DNA from: Jacaranda mimosifolia
Lineage: Eukaryota; Streptophyta; Magnoliopsida; Lamiales; Bignoniaceae
DNA length: 64,000 nucleotides
Direction of reading: 5' to 3'
Assembly (NCBI GenBank): GCA_018894105.1
Contig: CM032128.1
Span: 28,853,299-28,917,298 of the forward strand
Positions 11,501 through 23,501 of this stretch are shown piece by piece (position 1 is the first letter of the stretch; each line of letters starts with the position of its first letter). Made by a program: the position numbers and the translations under genes. A model generated the notes under the pieces. It made no database searches, was not told the origin of the DNA, and was given only the letters and a program-made list of their open reading frames with translations.

Positions 11501-12049
11501 TGCAGGCTCACAGTCACACGGGGATCCACAGGCTGGTTTTTCATTCTCCTCTTTTACTTTTTCTTTAAAATCTTGAATATGTGATGGAAAACACATATAG
11601 AGATACACATCTCTACTTGCCAATTATGGTTCAAGAACTATTATTTAAAACTGTTAAAGAATTTTTTAGTCGGGAGGGATGCTTTTGCTGGCGTGGAAAT
11701 GCTGGGTTTTGGGGTGTCATTTTTTACACGGAGCGAGGAAGAGAGTCCCAATAAACCAAGTGGGGTTTGGGGGGCGGGGGGGGGGGGGGGGCGGTGTACT
11801 TGGATTCTTCCAGTTGGAATTGTGGGTTTGTCTTAGTACAAAGACTGAAGGACCACAGCTTTTAGACTATCTGTACACTAGTAATATAAGACACTCGTGC
11901 AATATGGCATTTGAATTTAATCATGGCTTAATGTAGTAGGTTTAAGATATTAAACATTGGAAAATTTTAGATTAAACTACTGATTAATGAGTATATTAAG
12001 AGATTGTTACAATCCATGAAATATTTAACAGTTATAAAAATAATATAAC
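8595..12049. other. Upstream intergenic region of the PLT gene
   Basis: No convincing coding region. Visible items are telobox-like AAACCCTA motifs at 8889-8898 and 8930-8944, auxin-response-type TGTCTC at 8673-8678 and 10025-10030, a C/CA/A low-complexity tract at 9175-9220, a TATATATAAATAG sequence near 10180, and a long G run at 11770-11793. The TGTCTC hexamers may be chance matches. The segment could hold distal control sequences of the PLT gene, but the sequence alone does not prove any. Confidence 0.5.
11761..11795 (+). other. G-rich tract with quadruplex potential
   Basis: A TGGGG-TTTGGGGGG-CGGGG... run with about 17 consecutive G near its 3' end, some 0.7 kb upstream of the PLT start codon. 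On composition alone it could fold as a G-quadruplex. The exact run length may be affected by sequencing or assembly error. Confidence 0.6.
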
Positions 12050-12280
12050 AACATTATATATTTAGTGTTGGAATTTGGCGGTCAGAGTCAGACCAGTGCA
12101 GAAGGGTTTGGTAAGGACCTGAAGAAGATTTAAATATCTGTATTTCTCTCCATAACAATCTTTTTCCCCTCTCTCTCCTCTTCTCTCTTTCGTTATGTAT
12201 CTGGTTCTTTAATTTGCTGCTTAACAACTCTAGAGAGAGAGAGAGTGAGAGGGAGGGAGAGGGAGAGGGAGGTAGAGGAC
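12050..12280 (+). promoter_or_regulatory. Probable PLT core promoter and 5' leader with CT and GA tracts
   Basis: A TATATATT sequence at about 12053-12062 is followed by a pyrimidine patch (CTCTCTCC, 12161-12190) and then a (GA)n tract (12231-12278). This order fits a plant core promoter with a Y patch near the start site, giving a leader of roughly 300-400 nt. Short upstream ORFs follow, for example ATG 12291, seven codons. A TATA-like sequence near 10180 and an acceptor-like TGTGCAG near 12430 leave open a more distant promoter with a leader intron. Confidence 0.4.
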
Positions 12281-12506
12281 TACATTTTTATGCCTTTTCT
12301 TTCATTAGGGTAAAGCTGTGTCAGTTAATTTCTTATTTAGTCTATTAGATCTTTCACTCAGATCTCATATTTTATGTATCCTATAATGGGTATATGATTG
12401 TAATTCTTTTTGCTGTTTTTGGCATGTGCAGGAATTTCTGACTGATTGATATATAGCTAGAAGATTATAGTGGTAAACTAAGAGAGCATTAGGGCAAAAG
12501 GGCTCC

Positions 12507-15400
12507 ATGAATTCCAACAACTGGCTTTCTTTCCCTCTTTCTCCCACTCATCCTTCTTTACCACCCCACCTACAAACTCCTCAGTCCCACCAGTTCTCTT
12601 TAGGGTTAGTCAATGACAATATTGAAACCCCATTTCAGAACCAAGGCAAGTATATATATTTACATATACATTTATATCAAGTAATAGTAATTTAGCTTTC
12701 CTTCCTTATGATATTGTGGGTTTAAAATTTTATTTTCAAGAAATGTAGGATACGCAGATTGGAATTTGATCAACAGTCAAGAGAGCAATGAGGTTCCCAA
12801 AGTTGCTGATTTCTTGGGAGTGAGCAAATCAGATAACCAGTCAGAGCTAGTATCATACAATGAAATCCAGTCCAGTGATTCTGATTACCTGTTTTCTAGC
12901 AATAGCTTGGTCCCAGTACAACACACGCTGGCGGCGGCTGCCGCCACCAGCTATGATAGTCTCAAAGAAAATGCTTGTAACATGCAACAATTGACCCTTT
13001 CCATGGGCAGCGGCAAGGGTTCTACCAGCGAGACCAGTGCCACTGCCAGTGCTAGTGCAGAAAATAGTAACACAAGTATTGTTGAGGCAGCCCCAAGAAG
13101 GACCTTGGACACATTTGGCCAAAGAACATCAATATATAGAGGTGTAACTAGGTGAGAATCTGTACAATTTTCTCATCATCATTATTATTATTATTTATTT
13201 TTTTTATTTTCGTCATAAGCCCTTTTTTTCCTATCATAGTTGTGGCTAAAAGAAGATCAATTATGAATGTAGGCATAGGTGGACAGGGAGGTATGAAGCC
13301 CATCTATGGGATAATAGTTGCAGAAGAGAAGGTCAATCAAGGAAAGGACGTCAAGGTTAAACTTTGTAGCTATCTTTATACTTTATATATGCATAAATTT
13401 TTCATTATAAGTGAATATATATTCTTGGTTTGTTCATAATCACTAACTATGCTGGTTTCATTTTCTTCTCCTCTTTGATGCCCAATTACTCGAATATAAT
13501 TTCCCCTCAATTGCAGTGTATTTGGGTAAGTTTATTGTCTGTTATCAAATACATGGTACTGTTAATCCTAAACTAGCTTCAAAATTTATAACTGTAAATT
13601 CCTTTCCTTTGTTTTGCTGGATCAGGTGGTTATGATAAAGAAGAAAAGGCTGCTAGGGCATATGATTTGGCTGCACTAAAGTACTGGGGAACATCTACCA
13701 CTACTAATTTCCCCGTATGCAAAAATCAGTGAAGAATTCAGAATTTTTATTGCATTAGCAATTGTTGGAATTTCAGTATAATAATCATATAGTAAATTTT
13801 AATTGCAGATCAGCAACTATGAGAAGGAACTTGAGGAGATGAAACATATGACCAGACAAGAATTCGTGGCTTCTATCAGAAGGTAAAATATACATGTTTT
13901 CATTTGTCTGCCAGATTTGCTCGTCACATATATAGCTAGGTTAAAATGATTAGAAGAATAAGTAATGCGTTCAATATTGTATTTAAAGCATGCAAGAGTC
14001 AGATTTTGTCAGAAATTTTGATATATATATATATATATATACCTGTTTCTCTTTACTGGCCGCTTCTGCTGCAGATTTCCCTGCAGCTTCTGATTTTGGA
14101 CTTCTTTTTTTAGTTTTTGATGTATTTTAATACCTGTCAGCTCATATTCAGATAGCTTATTTTAATTTTTGAGAGACTCCACATTAATTGATTATTGTTA
14201 ATTCTACTGAATTCAGGAAGAGTAGTGGCTTTTCCAGGGGAGCATCCATGTATCGCGGGGTAACAAGGTATCTTGAATTTCTTCCCTTCTTGCATATGCA
14301 GTTCACTTACTTTTCCTCCATTTTTCTCCATTTAAATTTAATACCTCGAATCAGGCATCATCAGCATGGAAGATGGCAGGCAAGAATAGGAAGAGTAGCT
14401 GGAAACAAAGATCTCTACTTGGGAACTTTCAGTAAGGAATTTTATTCCTTCAAAAAAAAAATTTCTCCAAAGAACAACCTACTGTCAGTAATTTCTTATA
14501 CCTACAAATAAATCAATCATGGATTCAACTCTGATGGCACAGTTGAGAACCAGCAATAATTCTATTCAAATACAACAAGAAAATGCCAAATATGGGTTTT
14601 GAACAAATGCATAATAGGCATGTTTCTTTGTTGCAGGCACTGAGGAGGAAGCCGCAGAAGCATATGACATAGCAGCCATAAAGTTCAGAGGCCTAAATGC
14701 AGTGACAAATTTTGACATGAGCCGATACGACGTGAAGGCAATTCTAGAGAGCAACACTCTCCCAATCGGCGGAGGGGCCGCCAAACGCCTAAAGGAAGCA
14801 CAGGCGATAGAGTCATCAAGAAAGCGCGAAGAAATGATATCTTTAGGATCAAGTTTCCAATATGGCAGCCCAAGTGGAGGTCCCCTTCAAGCATACCCTC
14901 TGATGCAGCATCCTTTTGACGCTCAGCCATTGCTTTCTCTTCAAAACCAGGATCTTTCTCAGTACAATCAAGACTCATCCCACTATCAGAGTTACATCCA
15001 GACACAACTCCAGCTACACCAGCAGCCGTGCTCTTACAACCTTAATCCTCATCATTCGAGCACGAATTCTTCTCAGTTTTACGGGAACTATCTTCAGAAT
15101 AATCCAGTCCTGCTGCATGGATTGATGAACATGGGGTCTTCTTCTGCTGTGATGGATAATAATGGGAACTCAACTGGGAGTTATAGTGGATCGGGGTTTC
15201 TTGGGAACGGGCTCGGGATGGGCTCGAGTTCGGGTTCCGGCGGCAATGGAGGCGGCGGCGGCGGCGGCTCGGCTGAGGAACCTGCGCTGGTGAAAGTGGA
15301 TTACGATCATATGAATTCGGCTGCTGCTACTTACACAGGGTGGTCGGAGGAGACGGTCCAAGGAACGAATCCTGGTGTTTTTACCATGTGGAACGATTGA
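12507..15400 (+). CDS. PLT1/2: PLETHORA1/2-like AP2 transcription factor
   Basis: Nuclear transcription factor of the AINTEGUMENTA-like branch. In Arabidopsis, PLT1 and PLT2 act in a dose-dependent, auxin-linked way to maintain the root stem-cell niche. Nine exons by eye: 12507-12645, 12749-13151, 13273-13355, 13517-13525, 13626-13714, 13809-13882, 14217-14267, 14355-14431 and 14637-15400. They join to 1689 nt, or 562 residues, without a stop, close to the Arabidopsis PLT lengths. Motifs: WLSFPLSP (6-13), [17 protein letters not shown] (63-70), LTLSMG, TFGQRTS before AP2 repeat 1 (about 175-241, containing [14 protein letters not shown]), a linker with [16 protein letters not shown]2 repeat 2 (about 277-334, with [19 protein letters not shown]), [15 protein letters not shown], a Gln/His/Ser-rich tail, a Gly tract, and the terminal GWSEETVQG...FTMWND typical of PLT1/2. 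No miR172 site was seen, as expected for the ANT branch. PLT1 versus PLT2 cannot be settled here. Confidence 0.95.
12646..12748 (+). other. GC-AG intron 1 of the PLT gene
   Basis: The only splice model that keeps the PLT reading frame (QNQ-G...DWNLIN) uses the donor AAG|GCAAGT and the acceptor TGTAG|GATACG. GCAAGT is the standard extended context of the minor GC-AG class, with strong pairing at the flanking positions. Intron length is 103 bp, phase 1. Confidence 0.8.
13517..13525 (+). other. 9-nt microexon in AP2 repeat 1
   Basis: TGTATTTGG lies between TTGCAG and GTAAGT and encodes the VYLG step of AP2 repeat 1 (Q-VYLG-GYDKEE). Without it the domain would lose three residues of a conserved strand while the frame stays open. 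A 9-nt exon at this point is a known trait of AINTEGUMENTA-like genes. Confidence 0.9.
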
Positions 15401-16118
15401 GAAAAGTGCAAGATTTAAACTTGGTGATTAAGAATGATGAGGAGGTTTTTAATTATTACTTTTTCTTTGCTTTTGATGATAATTTTGTTAATTTGGTGGG
15501 ATCAAAGGTAACTATTATAGGGGCATGCAGCCAAATTTTACCTTGACATTCTGACTGATTTTCATGAATGCAATACCTGAAGAGGTTACGGCTATAAAAA
15601 TCTCTCCACTGAGAGAATTTCTTCCTTATTTTTCTTTTTTCTTTCTTTTATTATTATTTTTTTTTTTTTTTGCTTTTTTTTTCTTTGTTTATTTATCCTC
15701 TATATGGTTTGGCACTTTATTATTATGGAAAATTTTGACATATGATGTCCTTGAGAACCAAAGTTTTTTCTGCTTTTTACTAGGCTAATTATTTCATGCC
15801 ATAATTCTATGATTATAAGTATATAAAATTACCTTTTTTTCGAGCAGTTTAGATCCTCTGTTCCACTTTATATTTTATCTTTTATTTTATTTTATAGGTA
15901 TATGACATGTATATTAAATACTTTCTTATAAAAATAATTGATTGTGATTCAGATGCACTTGGCATATATACATCAAGTTGAAATATGAGATAAAACACGG
16001 AATAGGATAAAGGATCCAAAATATTTTTCAAGATGGTTACTCTAGTACGGAATATAGAAAATGAATCTTTTACCCAATTGAGATTGCCATATAAATTAAA
16101 ATTGTTGCGACTTGCATA
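15401..16118. other. PLT 3' flank and intergenic DNA
   Basis: The PLT 3' untranslated region lies in the first few hundred bases. No single AATAAA signal stands out. A T-rich tract occupies about 15640-15700. No gene is seen before the Helitron end at 16119. Confidence 0.5.
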
Positions 16119-19100
16119 TCTATACTATTATATATAACACAATATTGTGGGACCTTTAATAGTATAGTTTTAATTCTAATTGTGTGATTTTGACAAAATA
16201 TATACCAAATTCTTAGAATTTTGAGTGTTTTAATTAAATTTAAAAAAATTCATTGGTTGTTTATTTACTTTTTCATTTCATTTTAATATAATCAACTTAT
16301 CTATTATAACTAAAATATCATGTTGTGTTTATCCAAAATTGCAATATAGATTTCTCTCTCTTGAGATAATTCAAAAAATATCTAGAATCATATTTTTATC
16401 TCACTAAATAAGTTTATAATTTAAAAAATATTTTATAAGCATCAAATTAAGTATTGTTATCACAAAATTCTATCTTATAAAATTAATTTATCAGAAGATT
16501 AATAGATAAATATTTTATTTATTTTATATATAAATTTTATTATTCTACAATTATTCTTTTATATTTTACTTTTACATTATCCGTAGTACAATTTTATATT
16601 TTTAATTGTAAAACTTCTTTCCCAATTAGTGGAATATAGAGATGCATGATGAATTGAACCGACTCATGAGTCTCGCGAGCTGGCTCGATTATAGCTCGAG
16701 CTTTACTTCAGTTGTTTGAAAGCCATGAGCTAGTTCACGAGCTTTTTCCTATTTTTAAATATTTTTATATATTAATTAAATAATTAATATATATTAATAA
16801 TTTACTTTTTCTAATTTTAAATAGTTAATATAATTAAATAGTTTAATATTTTATCAATATTTATAATATATTATAATTTAAATCATTATAGTAATTATTA
16901 TAATATATATTATAATTTAATATATATTATTAATATTTATAATTTAAATTATTTTATTAATTTTTATTAAATAATTATGATATATTAATAATTTAATATT
17001 TTATTTCATTTAAAATTTTCTGATGAGCAAAGCCAAGCTCCAGCTTAGTATTTTGAGTTCGAGCCCTTAAAACAAGCTCATTGAGCTCGAGCCTACAATT
17101 TTTGTCAAGCTCGACTCAGGCTCGACTCATTTACACCGCTAGCGTAATATAATGATATTTTTTAATTAATTTAAAGTTCATTTCGTAAATTTTTTTTAAT
17201 ATTTTTTAAACACATTTTTATATTATTTTTATTCTAAATTAATTAGATATTTTTTTGATATATTTAAATATTTTATTAATATTATTACTTTATTATTTCT
17301 TCAATATTTATTTAAAATTAAAGTTCTTATTATGGCCACTTTAGGATTGTAATTTTTATATTACTTAAAAGTATTACCATGCAGTACTATTTTATTTTAC
17401 GTAATTATATTTTATATATTTATTTTCAATACTATTTTCAAATATTTTTGTATATAAGAATGTATCTTTGATGTTGAATTTTTATTTTACTATTAATTCA
17501 GTTTCATCTCTCTCAATATATCTAGATAAATATATATATACACACACATATACTTCATATTTGAATAATGCAACTCGAATGATGTGATGTTATGAAATAT
17601 TATTTAAAAATATTCCAAAATACTATATATTTTTCTATAAAAAATATTCATTAAATTTATTAGCACTTGATTTACCCATTTCTAATTATGCGCATATAAG
17701 AATTTTTTTCATTTTTCTATATATCATTTACTTTGATAAGTTTATTTTGATTTGGTCGAATCTTTACTTATTTATAATATTTTTTTATAAGAAAATTATT
17801 TTATTTCTCTTCAATAAATAAATTATTTATAAAAAATTACATGTATATAGCTAAAAATCAAAATTTTCATTTCTAAGTAAATACTTTTACATAATTATAT
17901 ATTTCATATTCAGTAATTTATATTCACGTTGATAATATTAACTATCAAAAAATTAAATGAATATACAAAGTAATGAAATTATCTAATAAATATGAGCTCT
18001 AATAAATATTAACTTATTTTTTTATATAAAGAGTGAGATTTTTTCTTTTTAATTAAATTATTTTTTTTCTAGAAAAGCTTAAAATTTATCCCAAAAAAGT
18101 AGTTGATAACTAAGTTATTTCAAAACAACAACTAATTTTTCATATTAATAATTTTTTTTTACATTTATATAAATACAAATCACATTACATTTAGTTGAAG
18201 TAAGACAATATTCAATTATTTTTAATCAAAAAATTAACAATAAATAAAAAATATTCAATCATTTGATCAAATAAATTATTTTTATTCATTAATTAAATAA
18301 TTATTTTCTAGACAACTTCAAAAGTAAAATTAAAATACTTAACAACCATAATTATCTCTTAACATCGTATGTGACTTACTTAAAAAAATTTACAACTTAT
18401 ATGTTGCTTATGAAAGAGATAAGCAAATATTTATGTAAAATGTCAAATCATCGCTTCTTTATTAAAAAGTTAGAATTTTGAGAAATGAATAATTAAAAAT
18501 TAATTGATATGCAAGTTCTCAATTTATCGAAGTCTTTAAAATTCAATTATTTTTACAATAATATTTTTATATATGTAAAATATTTTTAGATAAAATTATA
18601 TATAACATACAACAAATAATTTTATTGAAGAATTTATTACAAATATAAATAGTTACTTCCTACAACAATTATAAACCCTAAAATTTATTTTTATATTATT
18701 AATATAAATTATTTTAGTTTTTTAGCAATAATAAAGAACTCATTATCAATTATTTGAAATAAATTCTTTTATATGGGACACATATATAGTTGAGATAGTT
18801 GAAAATTTTCAAAAGTTTGATAAATGACGCAAATCATATCAATTTTTATATTTTTCAATATATTTAATTACACTATTTTATAATTATATCACATACATTT
18901 ATTTTAATATTTTTGCTTATAATAATTCATAAAATATTTTTACATGGATTAATGATGTGAGATCAAAAAAATTTGATTGAAAGTAAGAATCCGTATATCT
19001 ATTTGTAATTTTTATATTCTAAATATAAACGAAACTTATAAGAGAAGGATATTTTATTTTAAACTAAATGCTAAAAATTTACTTATTATTTTATTTATGT

Positions 19101-19835
19101 ACATAGTATATGTTAATTGATACTTTCACAAATAATAAAATAACTATATATATAAATAAAAATAAATAAATTTTACTTACCAGAGTTATATCAAATATTA
19201 AGTGATATTTTAGCTTCTAAAAATTGTATGTTAACTACTTATTGAATTAGTTATCAAATAATGAATAGCCTAATATAAGCTATTTTCATAGATAAAGTAC
19301 AAAGATATTATATATTTACTCTAGCAAAAAATATTTAACATTTAAAATTCTCAAATATCATGAAAATTGTAACTATAACTTCCACATTACCAAGAAATCA
19401 TACAAAAAAACTTTATATTATAATTTTTATTTATTTATTTATCATATCAAAATATGTAGGTATAAATATATATATATATATATATCTAATTTAAAAAGCA
19501 TATTTAGTATAATATTTTTAGCTATTTTTATTTTCTTAATTATTTTATTTATTTTTAAATTTTATTATTTTATAAATTTTTGTATAATTTATAAACATGG
19601 AGTGAGAAATTCTTGATATTTTATAATTTATTTAATTATAAATTATTTTCAAATATATTATTTTTGATTGAAATATTCATATTATTTTATGTAAATATTG
19701 ATAGATTTTATTTCATTAAATGCGAAAAAGAATCACAATTCATGTTTTAATAACATGAAATAAAATAAATATTATTATAAAATAAATTATTCAATCATAC
19801 ATTATTTTTGGTGCATTGTATCGGGCATATGCTAG
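16119..19835 (+). mobile_element. Non-autonomous Helitron A
   Basis: The 5' end TCTATACTATTATATA follows an A. The 3' end ...CATATGCTAG is followed by a T, so the A/T insertion rule and the CTRR terminus are met. A small hairpin precedes the end: GGTGC-ATT-GTATC, weakened by two C-to-T changes. The inside is very AT-rich, with no Rep/helicase frame. It aligns along its length, inverted, with 26787-31644. Without the hAT-like insert at 16637-17141 and one copy of its duplicated target it would be about 3.2 kb, the same as the other copy without its own inserts. Confidence 0.85.
16637..17141 (+). mobile_element. hAT-like non-autonomous element with GCTCGAGC motifs, inside Helitron A
   Basis: Ends TAGAGATGCATGATGA / CATTTACACCGCTA, an imperfect inverted pair related to the clearer copy at 24340-24727. 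The flanking 8-mers GTGGAATA and GCGTAATA match at 6 of 8 positions, fitting an old 8-bp target duplication. The ends are rich in AGCTCGAGC-type motifs and the centre is pure AT. No coding region. Confidence 0.6.
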
Positions 19836-20346
19836 TATACATACACACACACACCAGTAAGAGGGGAAAAAAAAATCAAAAATCATGTTTGGTATTTACA
19901 ACTAGCAGATCATATATAAATATCTTGAGACGAGCAAAGAAAGCTGTACTAATCAAAGAGAACAATGAAAAAAGATCGATTAATATGTTAAGACACAAAT
20001 AGATAGGATTATATTTTATACTTACGATATCATTTATATATTTATTAACTTCGTTCTGTGGAGAATTAATTTTATGGTATAAATGTTCGTGGCCTTCCCC
20101 TCCATGCCCAAAAAAAATAAAATAAAAAATGAAAGTTCAACATTGATTGATGACTTTTCTGTTTTCTTAAGAAATAGGAAAATAATTTTATTCAGTCCTT
20201 TTCAAGGGAAAGGATTATCATTAGTGCCGGAGCAAATAGGAGAAGAGCACAATTTGTCAAACCAATTGGATTTGAAGAGTTCAAACGTAGCTGGCCAACA
20301 CTACTTTTTACTTTAAAAAGAGAAGGAAAAGAAACAAAAGGCCATA
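19836..20346. other. Intergenic DNA, no gene seen
   Basis: AT-rich, with a short CA repeat near 19842-19853. Open frames here are short and unlike any known protein. Confidence 0.5.
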
Positions 20347-20720
20347 TTTGGATTTTCAGTTTTCTTTTTCTTTTTTTTTTTTTTTTTTTTTTGTTTTGAG
20401 AGAGAGAGAGAGAGGTAGAAGTGAAAAATGTTAATTTTATGTATGTTTGCCCAAGTACATAAAACTATGGGCAATGTTTGAGTATGTTTTTGTGTGTGTG
20501 TGTGTGTGTGATTTTAATATATGTTTTGGAAGAATAAATATTAAAAGTAATATTGAAATTTGGATTTTCAGTTTAGAGAGAGAGAGAGAGAGAGGTGAAA
20601 AATGTTTATGTATGTTTGCACAAGTATATAAAATTATGGGCAATGTTTGGTTATGTTTTTTGTGTGATTTTAATATGTGTTTTGGGAGAATGAACGTTGA
20701 AAATAATATTAGAATGTGAA
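20347..20720. repeat. 169-bp tandem duplication overlapping a MITE left end
   Basis: TTTGGATTTTCAGTTT, a (GA)n run, GTGAAAAATGTT..., and GGGCAATGTTTG occur twice. The GGGCAATGTTTG copies start at 20469 and 20638, a period of 169 bp. The first unit has an expanded (GT)n run at about 20492-20510. Only the second copy continues into the full MITE. Confidence 0.8.
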
Positions 20721-21090
20721 AGTTGTGTTGGAGAATGTAATGGATTGTTAGTTATGTTTTGAAAAATAATTAAAAATTAGTTTTAGAGAGCTTTGATATG
20801 TTTGTTTATGTTTTGGGGAAAATATTTTTTACAATATCAATCAAATTAATGTTTTGTTGTTGTATTTTTGGGGTAAAAGTGGAATTGAGTGTTTTTTATT
20901 ATTAGAATAATAATAAAATATATATGGCGTATATATATATATATAATATTGAAAAATGGAGAAGTTTTGGAAATAATAAAAAATGGGAGAGAGTATTTCG
21001 AGAAAAATATTTTTAATGTTTTAAAGGGAATACGAGGGTGTATTTGATTATGTTTCCCTATGTTTTGGGAAAATATAACCAAATATACCC
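20638..21090 (+). mobile_element. MITE copy 1 (about 450 bp, TIR GG...ATGTTTGG)
   Basis: Starts GGGCAATGTTTGGTTATG and ends TATAACCAAATATACCC, an inverted pair. The inside repeats TTTGTTTATGTTTTGGG and GGAATTGAGTG...TTTTTATT. Two more copies of the same size lie at 44926-56001 (interrupted) and 63520-63976. No coding region. The terminal motif resembles PIF/Harbinger-type MITEs, but no target duplication could be resolved, so the superfamily is open. Confidence 0.75.
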
Positions 21091-23283
21091 ATGCTTTTAG
21101 GTGACTTCGTATTCTACCTAAGTGGAAACTTTCAAAAATGAAGGCGAAATCAAGTTTATCACAAAAAGTACAGGAATTCAATTTATTTATTTATTTATTT
21201 TCTGAAAGCTAGACTATAGCAAAGTCGATCTTCGGGGACACTGCTTTTTTTCATTACACCCATGTTCACAAATTAAGGATATATATGATATCAAAAAATT
21301 CATCACGATTATTGGAGTGAGAAAAAATTTACGGATTCGAATTTGAGTGAGAAAAAATGTAGAACTAAAGTTTGAATTAAATACATCATAATTTTTAAAA
21401 AAGCATACCTCAAACTTTTTAATATTTTTTCGAACTCATTATATTAATTCTTTGATGAGTCTAATGTAATTAAACTTACAAATTTTAATATTTTATATAC
21501 ATTATTCAATCTTATTGATTAAAAATATTAAATTATTTATTATAACAATAAAAATAGTCATTGGCCCGTCAATCACAGCAAAGAAGTCATTTTTTCTTAA
21601 TGGAGGAAGTATTCTTTAAGAATCTAAAACTCATAACAACGTAGCTTAATATATTTTGAACAAACAAAAAAGATTTTGTTACCCTTCATTATATCTAAAA
21701 TTTTTAACTTCTACCTTAATATAAAAAGAATTAATAGCAGTATTAAGTCACAATGTGAAAATTATATCTAATGACATGCATTAAGTGAGAATATCTTTAT
21801 TTTGTTAGTATGATAATTTTCAATAATAATAACAATTTTTATTCTATTAAATATATTTGAACAGTGAGAAAAACTAGTATCATTAATTGTCATTACTTAT
21901 AACAACAAGTGGCATATATGAAGTAATAATGTGGTGATAATTTTAATTGTTACTGTGATTTGTGATAAAAATTTTACTGTCATTATACATATGTCACTAA
22001 TTATCAAAGTAAAAATTAAAATACATACATTTCTTTTACTATTAAATTTATAAAAATTATTATTATGATAAAATAAATATTTTATCATTTAATACATATA
22101 ATCAATTAGTAATAATTTTTACATTATCAGTTTATCACTTAATATATTATCACTATTTTTTTTGCCTTGCAATAGTTGTGGTATCCAATTTTACATGAGA
22201 AGTAATTCATTACCTTTCATAAAATATCAAAACGGTATCAACAACCAATAAATAAATCAAAGGACAAAAATCGGATGCGACGGCATAAGTTCAATCATTC
22301 AATATCTACTTATGGTTGCATAATAAATACATCAATAAATTAGGACTATTTTTATGAGATTTCAAAATTTTAAATCTTGTAATAATCATAATTAATCTTT
22401 TATATGATAAAATACAGAAAATTTGTCATACATCAATAATTAAAAATTATAATTAGTTGTGTGGAACCTTAAATCTTAAAACATCCTAAACATAACGTAA
22501 TACATTTTGGCATGCCACTACATGAGGCCGTGAAAATCATGGTAACAAGCTAGTTGGCAAAAGTGTAAAAAGCTAGTTGCAATTTTATAGCACAAGTATT
22601 TAATTCATTGTTTCGAGTTTGACAATTTGATCATCACTTTGACATGGGCAAAATTGCAAATACGTGATAAATTTTAAAATGTCCACATCACTTTTGTCTT
22701 TTAATTAATTAATTAGACTACGCTCAATATAAAATTTAATAGTTGTTGATTCAAAAAAATTCAACTGAAGAAATAATATATGTTCATCTGAATTCAATTG
22801 ATTTAGAGTTTAATAGTTATTGATCCAAAGATTATCTCACCGATAAAATAATATCACATGGTCATCTTAATTCGTTTGATTTAGATTTTAATAATTCTTG
22901 ATCCAAAAATCATCCAAGTGACTAAATGATACCATGTGGCTCCGTTGTACTTGACACCTATTAATACCTATAAGTAAACATATTTTTCCTCATAAAATTG
23001 TAAATATGATATTTATAGATTGAGTTGTTATATTAACTATTTGGTACTAATTGTATGCCTAATTCTTCATTCTAATACGATTCTAACTTAAATGTTAAGA
23101 GGGTTTTAGTTGTGGGTCACTCCAATGAATTCAACCTATATTTTAATTATCAAATCTTAAGTATTATTTCTTTTTTAGTGGATCAAGATCAAGATCAAGA
23201 TCAAAGATCGAAATTTTAACTCATACCTAATTTAAAGAAAGGAAGAAGGGCAATAGTGTCATTACAAATGCTTCAAGCTCCTG
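21091..23283. other. AT-rich intergenic DNA
   Basis: No supportable gene. It contains a degenerate three-copy tandem repeat at 22735-22945. The last 300 bases become less AT-rich towards the SAP gene. Confidence 0.5.
22735..22945. repeat. Degenerate tandem repeat, about 75 bp x 3
   Basis: Three diverged units begin TTTAATAGTTGTTGATTC, TTTAATAGTTATTGATCC and TTTAATAATTCTTGATCC. Each contains an AAATRATA...CATG core and, in the first two, a GATTTAGA end. Confidence 0.65.
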
Positions 23284-23501
23284 ATGCCCATACGCGTTCC
23301 AACAAGCCCCACAATATTCCAACACTGTGAAATAGTCGCCTCATATTTTATCCCAAATCATAATTATAACCCACAGATGCCTCATTTCCATTTCATTTTC
23401 CTTCGCAATCCCACATTTCCTTCTGCTTTCACACACGGAACGCACCTTCTTCTCTCTCTTCTCCCCAAATTGTTAGAAAAGAAAAAGCTGAAATCAAAAC
23501 C

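Noticed and set aside
13152..13439. 95-codon open frame in the PLT gene
   Set aside because: Spans PLT intron 2 and reads exon 3 in a wrong frame.
15564..15788. Phe-rich 74-codon open frame after PLT
   Set aside because: Arises from a T-rich tract in the 3' flank.
20447..20719. 90-codon open frame
   Set aside because: Translation of GT and GA microsatellites in the tandem duplication.
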